Positions 8,105 through 16,174 of a stretch of 64,000 bases of DNA are shown here, piece by piece (position 1 is the first letter of the stretch; every line of letters starts with the position of its first letter). The notes beneath the pieces were generated by a model, which worked only from the letters and a program-made list of their open reading frames with translations, was not told the origin of the DNA and did no database searches. The translations under genes were made by a program, and so were the position numbers. Source of the DNA: Streptomyces sp. NBC_00341 (GTDB lineage: Bacteria; Actinomycetota; Actinomycetes; Streptomycetales; Streptomycetaceae); assembly GCF_041435055.1 (NCBI RefSeq), contig NZ_CP108002.1:1550001-1614000 (forward strand), written 5' to 3'.

Positions 8105-9268
8105 GTGATCGAGCTCGACGGGGTTCCCGAGCTGATCGACCCGGTCATGGTGGCCGCGTTCGAGGGGTGGAACGACGCAGGTGATGCGGCTTCCACGGCG
8201 GTCGCGCACCTGGACCGGGAGTGGAAGGGAGAGGTGTTCGCGGCGCTGGACGCCGAGGACTACTACGACTTCCAGGTCAACCGGCCGACGGTGTTCCTGG
8301 AGGGCGGGGCGCGCAAGATCACTTGGCCGACGACCCGGCTCTCGGTGGTCCGCATCGGCGGGGAGAAGCCACGCGATCTCGTCCTGGTCCGGGGCATCGA
8401 GCCGTCGATGCGCTGGCGCTCGTTCTGCAACGAGATCCTGGGCTTCGCCCACGAACTGGGCGTCGAGATGGTGGTGGTGCTCGGTGCGCTGCTCGGCGAC
8501 ACCCCGCACACCCGTCCGGTACCGGTCAGCGGTGTGACGTCCGATCCGGACCTGGCGCGGACCATGGACCTGGAGGAGACCAGGTACGAGGGGCCGACCG
8601 GCATCGTCGGCATCCTCCAGGAGGCGTGCACCCACGCGGGCGTGCCCGCGGTGAGCCTGTGGGCGGCGGTGCCGCACTACGTGTCGCAGCCGCCCAACCC
8701 GAAGGCCACCCTGGCGCTGCTGAACCGGCTGGAGGACCTCATCGGGCTGCGCATCCCGCTGGGCGAACTGGCGGAGGACGCACGCGCCTGGCAGCTCGGG
8801 GTGGACCAACTGGCCGCGGAGGACAGCGAGGTCGCGGAGTACGTGCAGACGCTGGAGGAGGCCCGCGACACCGCGGAGCTTCCCGAGGCGAGCGGTGAGG
8901 CCATCGCCCGGGAGTTCGAGCGCTACCTGCGGCGCCGTGACCCCGGTCCGGGCGCCGGACCGGGTGGACACGCGACGGAGAGCGGCGACGGCTCGTACCT
9001 GCGCGACACGTCGAGCGGCCGGACCAGGCCGCCGAAGCCGACCCGGCCGGACACCGGTCCGGGTCCGGTGAGTGGGCCCGGAAGCGGTCCCGCGCGCGGC
9101 ACGGATTCCGGTTCGGGCTCCGGTTCGGGTCCCGGTTCGGGTCCGACGCCGGGCGAGGCGCCGAAGGACACCCCGAAGGATGCTCCGGGCGACGCCTCCG
9201 CGGACTCGCCGCAGGATCCACCGGACGACGCGGCGGGCGATTCATCGGAGGATTCGTCGGAGGACTGA
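8105..9268 (+). CDS. parJ: PAC2-family protein, probable ParJ (modulator of ParA polymerisation)
   Basis: A 387-residue PAC2-fold protein. The GTG at 8105 is chosen for the AAGGAGG upstream and because homologues begin [25 protein letters not shown]. An in-frame ATG at 8048 lacks a ribosome-binding site. The folded domain runs to about residue 280 and resembles proteasome-assembly-chaperone-type proteins. The last 95 residues or so are disordered: [15 protein letters not shown] repeats, then an acidic Pro/Asp/Ser tail ending in [10 protein letters not shown]. In S. coelicolor the gene between glpD and mshC is parJ (SCO1662), which affects ParA polymerisation and segregation during sporulation (from memory). 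Family and position both support the call here; the function is transferred, not seen. Confidence 0.8.
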   Translation: MIELDGVPELIDPVMVAAFEGWNDAGDAASTAVAHLDREWKGEVFAALDAEDYYDFQVNRPTVFLEGGARKITWPTTRLSVVRIGGEKPRDLVLVRGIEPSMRWRSFCNEILGFAHELGVEMVVVLGALLGDTPHTRPVPVSGVTSDPDLARTMDLEETRYEGPTGIVGILQEACTHAGVPAVSLWAAVPHYVSQPPNPKATLALLNRLEDLIGLRIPLGELAEDARAWQLGVDQLAAEDSEVAEYVQTLEEARDTAELPEASGEAIAREFERYLRRRDPGPGAGPGGHATESGDGSYLRDTSSGRTRPPKPTRPDTGPGPVSGPGSGPARGTDSGSGSGSGPGSGPTPGEAPKDTPKDAPGDASADSPQDPPDDAAGDSSEDSSED

Positions 9269-9279
9269 TCCGGACAGCC

Positions 9280-9313
9280 GGGAGCCGGGCGGGTGGACAC
9301 CCGCCCGGCTCCC
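9280..9313. terminator. Bidirectional terminator between parJ and the GH31 gene
   Basis: A perfect 15-bp inverted repeat with loop GGAC (arms 9280-9294 and 9299-9313), followed by TTGTT on the + strand. It sits between two convergent genes. Confidence 0.85.
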
Positions 9314-9331
9314 TTGTTCCGCCGCTGACGA

Positions 9332-12300
9332 TCAGGAGCAGGTGAAGCGCGCGGCGCCCCAGTCGGCGTGGTCGCCGGTCTTGGACGCGTTGGTGTCCGT
9401 GACCTTCAGGCGCACATGGCGCGCACCGTCCAGCGGTACGTCGACGGGGACGGCAGCCGACGCCCCGGTCACCTTCGGCGAGGTCCAGAGCACCTTGCCG
9501 TCGGCCTCGACGGAGAACGCCACCTCGCCGTATCCGTCGATCTCGTCGTCGATCCCGGCGTCCGCGGTGAACTTCGAGCACTGTCCGCCGGTGTAGAACT
9601 CGATGTCGGAGTCGGCGTGGGTGCCGATCCCCTTCTCGTACGTCTTCCCGGCCAGCGTGAGGGGCTTGCCGTCCTCCGCGCCCGATTCTCCGTTGCTGCG
9701 GTCGCGTTCCGCCGGACCGTAGCCGTTGACCGAGCTCAGCCACTCCAGATCGCTCGCCCACGCCTCACCGGTGGGCGGCGGCGGCATCACGGAGGCGGCG
9801 ATCCGCTGGACCGCAGTACGGGATTCGCCCGCCGAACGGTAGCGGGCCAGCGCGGTGATCTGCGCCTCGCCCACGGTCGCGTCCTTCGCCGGGGTCACCG
9901 ACACCTCGACCCGCCGGGTGGTGCCCGCCGGGATCCGGCGCACGGCGGCTGCCGGGGTGGCCTTCCAGCCCTTGGGGACGTCCAGCGAGACGGCGGCGTC
10001 CGTGACGTCGCCGCGGCCCGCGGTGACATCGACGGCGACGGTGGCCGGGGCGCCCGCGCCGATCTCCTGGCCCCCGGGGGCGGAGACGGTGGCCGTGGCC
10101 GCCGCGTTCCGTCCGCCGACCGCGCTGGTGTGCTCCAGCTTCACGGAGAACTTCTTGCCCGTGGACAGCGGGGCGGTCTTGATCTTCACCACGCCGCCGC
10201 GGTCGTCCCGGTCGTACCACCAGCCCTGCTTCGCCTTCGCGTACGCGGCGGCCGAGCCGAGCCGGGGCAGCTTGCCGGTGAGCTTCACCGCGCTCGGCTC
10301 AGAGCCCGTGTGCACACTGAACTCGTACGGACGGCTGCTCTGCTTGCCGGTGAACTTCCCCTTGCTCTCACCGATGTTCACGGTGATGTCGCCCGCGCCC
10401 TTGGACGGTGCGCGGACATCGGCCCGCTGGGTCGCGTACGCGCCGTCGCGGTGCTCGCGGGTCACGCCGTCGTCCTCGTACAGGGTGAAGGAGGACGTGC
10501 CCTGCGGGTAGATGTCCCAGGCGAGCGGGGAGCCGGCGGTGCGGTCCTTGTAGGAGCGGATGCCCGGCCACATCGGCACACTGGCGCCGCCCCTGACGAA
10601 CAGCGGCAGGGTGTCGAGCGGGGCGCTGTAGTCGTCGACGGTCGTCGGCCCCTGGTAGGTCCGCCCGGTCCAGTAGTCGGTCCAGGTGCCCTTCGGCAGG
10701 TAGATGCCGTCGCGCTCGGTGCTGTCCTGGTAGACGGGGGCGACGAGGAAGTCCTCACCGGACATGAACTCGTACTTGGCCGCGTCCGTAGCGGCCTTCG
10801 GGTCGTCCGGGTACTCCAGCACCAGCGGGCGGACCATGCCGACGCCGGTCTTCGTCGCCTCGTGCGCGTAGGAGTACTGGTAGGGCAGCAGCGACTCCTT
10901 GAGCTTCAGGTAGTCGCGGTTGATGGAGGTGTACGGCTCCCCGTAGCGGAAGGGCTGCTTGTCGCTGGCCGCCCAGCCGTCCATGGTCATCGTGGTCCCC
11001 AGGAACATCTTCCACTGGAGGTCACGGGTGTACGTCTTGGCGCTGCCGCCGAAGATGCCGTCGACGTCGCCCGTGGTGTAGGCGAGGCCGGACATCGTGG
11101 CGCCCGCGTAGGTCGGGATCTGCCAGCGGATGTAGTCCCAGGTGCCGTACTGGTCGCCGGACCACTGGACTCCGCAGCGCTGGGCGCCCGACCAGCTCTC
11201 GGGGGCGTAGGTGAAGCCCCGGGCGTCGCTGTTGTCCTCGATGCCCTTGTAGGCGTCCTTGCAGCCGTCCAGGGCGAACTTGTAGCCGTCACCGATCCAG
11301 GCGACGTCGAGTTTGGCGACGCGCTGGCCTGCCTTGACCTGTTCGGCGATCTTGTCGATGCCGTCCTGGGTCCACAGGCCGAGCTGCATGTCGCGGTCCT
11401 GGAGGCCCTTGGCGGTCTCCGCGAGGTCCTCGTGACCGCAGCCGTAGCCGTCGTTGACGAGCATCCAGCCGTTCGGCATGTCGTTCTCGACGTAGCCGTC
11501 GGCGACCTTCAGCGAGTCCAGGGTGTGGCGCTCGCCACGGTTGGCGTTGTGCAGGTAGCAGTCGGCGTCGCCGATCTCCATGCCGTAGACCGGCGGCAGG
11601 AACGGCTTGCCGGTGAGCTCGGTGTACTGGCCTATGACGTCCTTGGCGTCGCCCGCGAAGTAGTAGGCGTCGAAGCGCTGTTCCTGCGCGCTGGTGCTCA
11701 CCGGGTCGTTGAAGGCGTAGGTGTTCGGCGCGAAGGTGTTGCGGAACACGCCGTAGCCGGCCGAGGAGAGGTAGAAGGGCACCGAGTTGGGGTGCCCGCC
11801 GTCGTCCCAGTTGTAGTCGACGCCGACCTCGACGGTCTGGCCCCGGTGCGAGGTGTTGCCCCGGCCGTTCTGCATTCCGGCGCCGTAGAACTGCTCGTCG
11901 CCGCCGCGCGCGAGGGTCTGGGTGGTCTTCTCGCCGTCCCAGCTGAGCCCCTTCGCCTCCGACCACACCTGGGTGCCGTCGGCCCGGTACAGGGCGAACC
12001 GCAGCGGCGACTTGTAGGCACGCAGGGTGACATCGCCGGTGGAGAGGTCGTAACGGTCGCTCCGCTCCTTCCAGTGGGTGCGGGGCGGGGTCCCCTGGGG
12101 CAGCACGATGGCGTCGCCCGCCGGGTCGGTGAACGTGCCGTCCGGGGCGAGTTCGATCCGGAAGGTCTCGTCGGACACGAAGCTGACCCGGGCCTGTGCG
12201 GTGCCCGCCCGCAGGTGGTAGACGGATCCGTCGGCCGAGAAGCCGGTAAGATCGCCGACCGTCGACTCGGTGGGGGCGGCCGAATCCGCCTGGGCACCGC

Positions 12301-12376
12301 CCGGTCCCGAGACGACGGCGAACAGTCCCAGCAGCGCTGCAACTACAGCCGTTCTGATGCGTGTTGATGATTGCAT
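9332..12376 (-). CDS. Secreted GH31 glycoside hydrolase with NEW3-like and NPCBM carbohydrate-binding domains
   Basis: A 1,014-residue exported glycosidase. A Sec-type signal peptide (residues 1-30, ending GGAQA) is followed by an N-terminal beta-sandwich. The GH31 barrel spans about 250-600 with KLDVAWIGDGY (Asp357 as likely nucleophile), WSGDQYGTWDYIRWQI, and GDVDGIFGG (Asp437 or Asp439 as likely acid/base). Then come C-terminal sandwiches, a NEW3-like domain (about 760-850) and an NPCBM domain (about 870-1014, EKGIGTHADSDIEFYTGG). The common alpha-glucosidase motif WxDMNE is absent. The KLDVAW form resembles GH31 enzymes acting on alpha-galactosides or alpha-GalNAc, so the substrate may be galactose-type rather than glucose-type (inference). 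No Shine-Dalgarno sequence precedes the ATG. An inverted repeat lies there instead. Confidence 0.85.
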   Translation of the reverse strand: MQSSTRIRTAVVAALLGLFAVVSGPGGAQADSAAPTESTVGDLTGFSADGSVYHLRAGTAQARVSFVSDETFRIELAPDGTFTDPAGDAIVLPQGTPPRTHWKERSDRYDLSTGDVTLRAYKSPLRFALYRADGTQVWSEAKGLSWDGEKTTQTLARGGDEQFYGAGMQNGRGNTSHRGQTVEVGVDYNWDDGGHPNSVPFYLSSAGYGVFRNTFAPNTYAFNDPVSTSAQEQRFDAYYFAGDAKDVIGQYTELTGKPFLPPVYGMEIGDADCYLHNANRGERHTLDSLKVADGYVENDMPNGWMLVNDGYGCGHEDLAETAKGLQDRDMQLGLWTQDGIDKIAEQVKAGQRVAKLDVAWIGDGYKFALDGCKDAYKGIEDNSDARGFTYAPESWSGAQRCGVQWSGDQYGTWDYIRWQIPTYAGATMSGLAYTTGDVDGIFGGSAKTYTRDLQWKMFLGTTMTMDGWAASDKQPFRYGEPYTSINRDYLKLKESLLPYQYSYAHEATKTGVGMVRPLVLEYPDDPKAATDAAKYEFMSGEDFLVAPVYQDSTERDGIYLPKGTWTDYWTGRTYQGPTTVDDYSAPLDTLPLFVRGGASVPMWPGIRSYKDRTAGSPLAWDIYPQGTSSFTLYEDDGVTREHRDGAYATQRADVRAPSKGAGDITVNIGESKGKFTGKQSSRPYEFSVHTGSEPSAVKLTGKLPRLGSAAAYAKAKQGWWYDRDDRGGVVKIKTAPLSTGKKFSVKLEHTSAVGGRNAAATATVSAPGGQEIGAGAPATVAVDVTAGRGDVTDAAVSLDVPKGWKATPAAAVRRIPAGTTRRVEVSVTPAKDATVGEAQITALARYRSAGESRTAVQRIAASVMPPPPTGEAWASDLEWLSSVNGYGPAERDRSNGESGAEDGKPLTLAGKTYEKGIGTHADSDIEFYTGGQCSKFTADAGIDDEIDGYGEVAFSVEADGKVLWTSPKVTGASAAVPVDVPLDGARHVRLKVTDTNASKTGDHADWGAARFTCS

Positions 12377-12379
12377 AGA

Positions 12380-12392
12380 GCGCTTTTAGCGC
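12380..12392 (-). promoter_or_regulatory. Inverted repeat directly upstream of the GH31 start
   Basis: GCGCT-TTT-AGCGC (12380-12392) is a perfect 5-bp inverted repeat ending 3 nt before the GH31 start codon, where a ribosome-binding site would be expected. It could be an operator for a LacI- or ROK-type regulator overlapping a leaderless or near-leaderless start. No regulator gene is adjacent. Confidence 0.4.
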
Positions 12393-12424
12393 AGCATCGA
12401 GCATTTGACCATGGACAAAACGGA

Positions 12425-12461
12425 ACCGGCCCCGAACTTCATCAAGAAGTTCGGGGCCGGT
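12425..12461 (-). terminator. Terminator after mshC
   Basis: A perfect 16-bp stem (arms 12425-12440 and 12446-12461, loop ATCAA) lies 25 nt past the mshC stop on the minus strand. It also separates mshC from the promoter of the GH31 gene. Confidence 0.88.
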
Positions 12462-12485
12462 GAACGGACGTAATACGGCGGGCGG

Positions 12486-13715
12486 TTACAGCGCGACACC
12501 GAACAGCGCGTCGACGGTGCGCGAGACGAGTCCCGGCGCCCCCTCGTCCGGGCCGCCCGCGGCGCTCTGCCGCTCCGCCCAGCGGTCCACCGCGGCCAGC
12601 GCCGTCGGGGTGTCCAGATCGTCGGCGAGGGCCTCGCGGACCTCCTCGACCAGCGCGTCGGCGGCGAGCCCGTCGGGCCGCGAGACGGCGGCGCGCCAGC
12701 GGGCGAGCCGGTCCACCGCGTCCGCGAGGACCTGGTCCGTCCACTCCCAGTCGGAGCGATAGTGGTGCGAGAGGAGGGCCAGGCGGATCGCCGCCGGGTC
12801 CACGCCGTCGCGGCGCAGCGCAGAGACGAAGACCAGGTTCCCCTTGGACTTGGACATCTTCTCGCCGTCCAGGCCGACCATGCCGGCGTGCACGTACGCC
12901 TGGGCGAACGGGTGCTCGCCGGTCAGCACCTGGGCGTGCGAGGCGCCCATCTCGTGGTGCGGGAAGGCGAGGTCGGAGCCGCCGCCCTGGACGTCGAAGC
13001 CCATGCCGAGGTGGTCCAGGGCGATGGCGACGCACTCGATGTGCCAGCCGGGCCGGCCGGCGCCGAGCGAGGCGCCGTCCCAGCTCGGCTCGCCTTCGCG
13101 GGCGGCCATCCAGAGCATCGGGTCGAGGGGGTTCTTCTTGCCCGGACGCTCCGGGTCCCCGCCGCGCTCCGCGGAGAGCAGCCGCATCGCCTCCGCGTCC
13201 AGGTTGGAGACCTGGCCGAAGTGCGGATCGGTGTCGACGGAGAAGTACACGTCGCCGTCGAGGTCGTAGGCGGCGCCCGCGTCCCTGAGACGTTCGACGA
13301 GCGGCACGATGCCGGGTATCGCCTCGACGGCTCCGATGTAGTGCTGCGGCGGGAGCATGCGCAGGGCGGTCATGTCCTCACGGAACAGGGCCGTCTCGCG
13401 CTCGGCGAGCTCGGTCCAGTCCTGACCGTCGCGCACGGCCCGCTCCAGCAGCGGGTCGTCCACGTCCGTCACGTTCTGGACATAGTGAACCTGCCGCTTG
13501 GTGTCGAGCCACACGCGCTGGACGAGGTCGAACGCGTTGTAGGTCGCCGCATGACCCATATGGGTCGCGTCGTACGGCGTGATGCCGCAGACATAGATGC
13601 GGGCGACGGGACCGGGGTCAAGGGTGATCCGTCCGCCGGTCGCGGTGTCGTGGATCCGAAGGTCGCGGCCCTTGCCAGGAAGGGCGGGGACCTCAGAAGC
13701 GGGCCAGGCATGCAT
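12486..13715 (-). CDS. mshC: L-cysteine:glucosaminyl-inositol ligase of mycothiol synthesis
   Basis: A 409-residue ATP-dependent ligase that joins L-cysteine to GlcN-Ins, the third committed step to mycothiol, the main thiol of actinobacteria. It is a cysteinyl-tRNA synthetase relative. The HIGH-type motif is HMGHA at residues 52-56 and KMSKS is at 286-290. The zinc ligands Cys43 (YVCGITPYD), Cys228 (GWHIECVA) and His254 are in place. The MshC-type N-terminus [14 protein letters not shown] and the length near 410 separate it from CysS, which is longer and carries a C-terminal tRNA-binding domain. Upstream on the same strand is a PI3/4-kinase-like gene. A mycothiol-dependent formaldehyde dehydrogenase lies at 39-40 kb in the same window. 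Confidence 0.95.
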   Translation of the reverse strand: MHAWPASEVPALPGKGRDLRIHDTATGGRITLDPGPVARIYVCGITPYDATHMGHAATYNAFDLVQRVWLDTKRQVHYVQNVTDVDDPLLERAVRDGQDWTELAERETALFREDMTALRMLPPQHYIGAVEAIPGIVPLVERLRDAGAAYDLDGDVYFSVDTDPHFGQVSNLDAEAMRLLSAERGGDPERPGKKNPLDPMLWMAAREGEPSWDGASLGAGRPGWHIECVAIALDHLGMGFDVQGGGSDLAFPHHEMGASHAQVLTGEHPFAQAYVHAGMVGLDGEKMSKSKGNLVFVSALRRDGVDPAAIRLALLSHHYRSDWEWTDQVLADAVDRLARWRAAVSRPDGLAADALVEEVREALADDLDTPTALAAVDRWAERQSAAGGPDEGAPGLVSRTVDALFGVAL

Positions 13716-13864
13716 GCGACGAGCGTAACCGGACGCGGCTTCCGGATACGAACCGGAGGGGGGATCCTGTCCGAAGAGGCACTCTTGCGCCCGGCCCCGG
13801 AGCGTGCTTCACACCCCCGGGACGCAGACGCCGGACGCGCGCCCGAGCGGGAGCGGGCCGGGCG

Positions 13865-13889
13865 GCCCGGCGGGGGCCGCCCGCCGGGC
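13865..13889 (-). terminator. Weak candidate hairpin after the kinase-like gene
   Basis: GCCCGGCG (13865-13872) pairs with CGCCGGGC (13882-13889) across 9 nt, just past the stop at 13895 on the minus strand. In DNA this GC-rich the hairpin may be incidental. Confidence 0.35.
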
Positions 13890-13894
13890 CCCGC

Positions 13895-14734
13895 CTACAC
13901 CGGCGGCCACGGAATGGCCGGCCAGCCCCCGCTCGGCTCCCGGTGGAGTCCGGTGGACCGCAGCCCCGCCACCCGGGCCCGCAGCGCCTCGATCTCGGCC
14001 GCGGTGATCAGTTCCTCCAGCCGGGTGACCAGGGCCGCCCCCGGCTCCAGCTCGCCGGCCAGCCGGTCCAGCACCTCGACCGCCTCCGCGGGCAGCGGCT
14101 CTCCCGCCCAGCCCCAGAGCAGGGTGCGCAGCTTGTCCTCCGCGTTGAAGGTCACACCGTGGTCGATGCCGTACAGCCGGCCGTCGGGCGCGGGCAGCAG
14201 GTGCCCGCCCTTGCGGTCGCCGTTGTTGATCACCGCGTCGAGCACGGCGAGCCGTCGCAGCCGGGGATCGTCCGCGTGCACGAGCAGCGCGGTCTTCCCC
14301 TCCGCCACCTCGGCGAGGGCGACGGCCTTCCAGCCATCGCCCGGCTCCTCGTCCTCGACGAGCGCGAGCAGTCCCGGATCGTCCTCGCCCTGCGGCGCCG
14401 CCTCGATCCACAGCTGGCACATGCCCTGGCCGTACGGACCGTCCCGCAGCACGGTCGGCGGCACCAGGCCCCAGCCGGTCGCCTCCGAGACCTCGTAGGC
14501 GGCCACCTCGCGCTGGGCGAGAGTGCCGTCGGGGAAGTCCCACAGGGGCTGCTCACCGGCGACCGGCTTGTACACGCAGTGCGCCTCTTCGCCCTCGTAC
14601 GCGACCGAGCAGTACAGCACCGCGTTGGACGCTCCGCGGACCTGTCCGAGGACGGTGAGCTCGCCCTTGCCGAGCAGGGTCATCCGCCCGGCGTCGGTCA
14701 GGCCCCGCGACGGTATCCGTTCTGGCGCGGGCAT
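13895..14734 (-). CDS. SCO1664-family protein, PI3/4-kinase-like fold
   Basis: A 279-residue conserved actinobacterial protein of the family named after S. coelicolor SCO1664. It resembles PI3/PI4-kinase-type folds: a phosphate-loop-like region (GASNAVLYCSVAYEGEEAHCVYKPVAGE, with the Lys of VYKP), a catalytic-loop-like segment AVLDAVINNGDRKGGHLL (NNGDR) and a metal-binding-like GIDHGVTFN. The kinase pattern N...D then IDHG suggests ATP binding, but the substrate is unknown. The ATG at 14734 has GGAAGGA 7 nt upstream. Its first 37 bases overlap the DUF3090 gene, so the two are probably co-translated. The gene sits with DUF3090 and a histidine phosphatase upstream of mshC, an order I recall from S. 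coelicolor. Confidence 0.8.
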   Translation of the reverse strand: MPAPERIPSRGLTDAGRMTLLGKGELTVLGQVRGASNAVLYCSVAYEGEEAHCVYKPVAGEQPLWDFPDGTLAQREVAAYEVSEATGWGLVPPTVLRDGPYGQGMCQLWIEAAPQGEDDPGLLALVEDEEPGDGWKAVALAEVAEGKTALLVHADDPRLRRLAVLDAVINNGDRKGGHLLPAPDGRLYGIDHGVTFNAEDKLRTLLWGWAGEPLPAEAVEVLDRLAGELEPGAALVTRLEELITAAEIEALRARVAGLRSTGLHREPSGGWPAIPWPPV

Positions 14735-15288
14735 ACGTGTCCTTCCGGATCGAGCGGGAGGCTGCACAGCGGGCACGGCGGGCGGCCGGCGTTCACGACG
14801 TCCAGGGCGCGTTTGGCGAAGGCTCGGGCCTGGGCTCCGCCGAGCCGGACCCGGAGCATCGGCGGGCCGTTCTCCTCGTCCTGGAGCAGCCGCTCCTCGG
14901 CCTCCGCGAGATCCTCGACGGATTCCGCGTCCAGCTCGACCAGGGCCTGCGCCTCGACGATCATGCGCTGTTCCTCGCCGTCCCAGGCGAGGGCCATCGT
15001 GCCGACCCGGAACTCCTCCTCGACGGGGACGTCGAGCGGAGCGGTGTCGGTGACGTCCATCGGGGCCACGGCCGGCACCGGGGAGTTGCCCCCGGTGCGG
15101 CGGACCACTTCGTCGAGCAGTTCGTCCACCCGCTCTGCGAGGGCGGCGACTTGGGTCTTCTCCAGGGCCACGCTGGTGACACGTCCGCCTGAGGATGCCT
15201 GCAGGAAGAACGTACGACGTCCAGGCAGCCCGACCGTACCGGCCACGAAACGGTCCGGGGGGTCGTAGAGGAACACCTGACGGGACAC
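14698..15288 (-). CDS. DUF3090 family protein with C-terminal zinc-ribbon-like motif
   Basis: A 196-residue actinobacterial protein of unknown function. It opens SRQVFLYDPPDRFVAGTVGLPG, typical of DUF3090. The core is alpha/beta and ends with a cysteine cluster PCPLCSLPLDPEGHVCP (CxxC ... HxC), which looks like a small zinc site. The start is GTG at 15288 with GGGAG and AGGA upstream. It lies between the histidine phosphatase (upstream) and the kinase-like gene (downstream, 37-nt overlap). The three probably form one operon, as in other Streptomyces; a shared function is not known to me. Confidence 0.85.
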   Translation of the reverse strand: MSRQVFLYDPPDRFVAGTVGLPGRRTFFLQASSGGRVTSVALEKTQVAALAERVDELLDEVVRRTGGNSPVPAVAPMDVTDTAPLDVPVEEEFRVGTMALAWDGEEQRMIVEAQALVELDAESVEDLAEAEERLLQDEENGPPMLRVRLGGAQARAFAKRALDVVNAGRPPCPLCSLPLDPEGHVCPRQNGYRRGA

Positions 15289-15395
15289 GTCCTGTCTCCC
15301 TTGTGATTTGACGCGGATGAGGGATCGGCCGGGGCCCGGGAGAGAGTCCTCCCGGAACGGCGCCTACGGCGCGTCCACCCTACTGCGCGGAGCGA

Positions 15396-16106
15396 TCACG
15401 GCGCCCCAGCGCCGCCCCCGACCGCGGCATCGGCCTCCGTACCGGCCGTCTTCGTCTCGTCGGGAGACGGTTCGCGCGGCGCCAGCGGGGCGAGATCGCC
15501 CGTGTCGCCCAGCCTCAGCAGGAAGGGCCGCAGCCTGGTGTAACGGATCGCGGTGACCGAGCACGGGTCGGCGTGGACCCGCTGGAAGAGGTCCAGGTGC
15601 ATGCCGAGCGCGTCGGCCACAAGGGACTTGATGATGTCCCCGTGCGAGCACATCACGTAGACGGCGTTCTCACCGTGCTCCGCCTCGATCCGCGCGTTCC
15701 ACTCCCGGACCGCGTCGACGGCGCGTGCCTGCATCGCCCTCATGGACTCGCCGCCGGGGAAGGCCGCCGCCGACGGGTGCTGCTGCACGACCGTCATCAG
15801 CGGCTCGTCGGTGAGTTCGGCGAGCTTGCGGCCCGACCAGTCACCGTAGTCGCACTCGCTGATGCGCTCCTCGGTGTGCAGCGGCAGTTCCGGCCGGGCG
15901 TCGAGCAGGGGGCGCAGCGTCTCGCGGCAGCGCTGCAGGGGGCTGCTGACGGCCGCGACGAGCGGCAGTGCGGCCAGCCGTGCGGGGAGCGCCGCGGCCT
16001 GCTCGGCGCCGCGCTCGTCGAGCGCGACGCCGGGGGTCCGGCCCGCGAGCACCCCGGCCGTGTTGGCGGTGGAGCGTCCGTGGCGTACGAGGATCAGGGT
16101 GGGCAT
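15396..16106 (-). CDS. Histidine phosphatase family protein (phosphoglycerate-mutase-like)
   Basis: A 236-residue phosphohydrolase of the branch-1 histidine phosphatase superfamily. The phospho-accepting His9 is in LILVRHGRSTAN, with SPLQRCRET in the middle, ISECDYGDWSGRKLAEL as the acidic loop and the second catalytic His in MCSHGDIIKSL. The tail is a low-complexity extension ending AVGGGAGAP. The ATG at 16106 starts the conserved sequence directly; a longer frame upstream would run into the corA promoter. It is transcribed away from corA with only 68 nt between the two starts. Substrate unknown; this actinobacterial subfamily is tied by position to DUF3090. Confidence 0.87.
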   Translation of the reverse strand: MPTLILVRHGRSTANTAGVLAGRTPGVALDERGAEQAAALPARLAALPLVAAVSSPLQRCRETLRPLLDARPELPLHTEERISECDYGDWSGRKLAELTDEPLMTVVQQHPSAAAFPGGESMRAMQARAVDAVREWNARIEAEHGENAVYVMCSHGDIIKSLVADALGMHLDLFQRVHADPCSVTAIRYTRLRPFLLRLGDTGDLAPLAPREPSPDETKTAGTEADAAVGGGAGAP

Positions 16107-16161
16107 ACCGGCCAGGGTAGGCCGACGCCCCGGCAAAGGTGCGCCCGGGACCTGGGCAGGG

Positions 16162-16167
16162 CACAAT
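16162..16167 (+). promoter_or_regulatory. -10-like box for a leaderless corA transcript
   Basis: CACAAT ends exactly 7 nt before the corA GTG, and there is no Shine-Dalgarno sequence. The same hexamer and spacing precede the DUF5703 gene (23513-23518). Transcription would start at or next to the initiation codon. Confidence 0.5.
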
Positions 16168-16174
16168 ACGCGCC

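Noticed and set aside
9368..12367. A 999-codon open frame on the + strand opposite the GH31 gene
   Set aside because: Its composition (Gly/Arg/Val/Leu runs without domains) is a high-GC third-position shadow of the real GH31 gene, which has a signal peptide and catalytic motifs.
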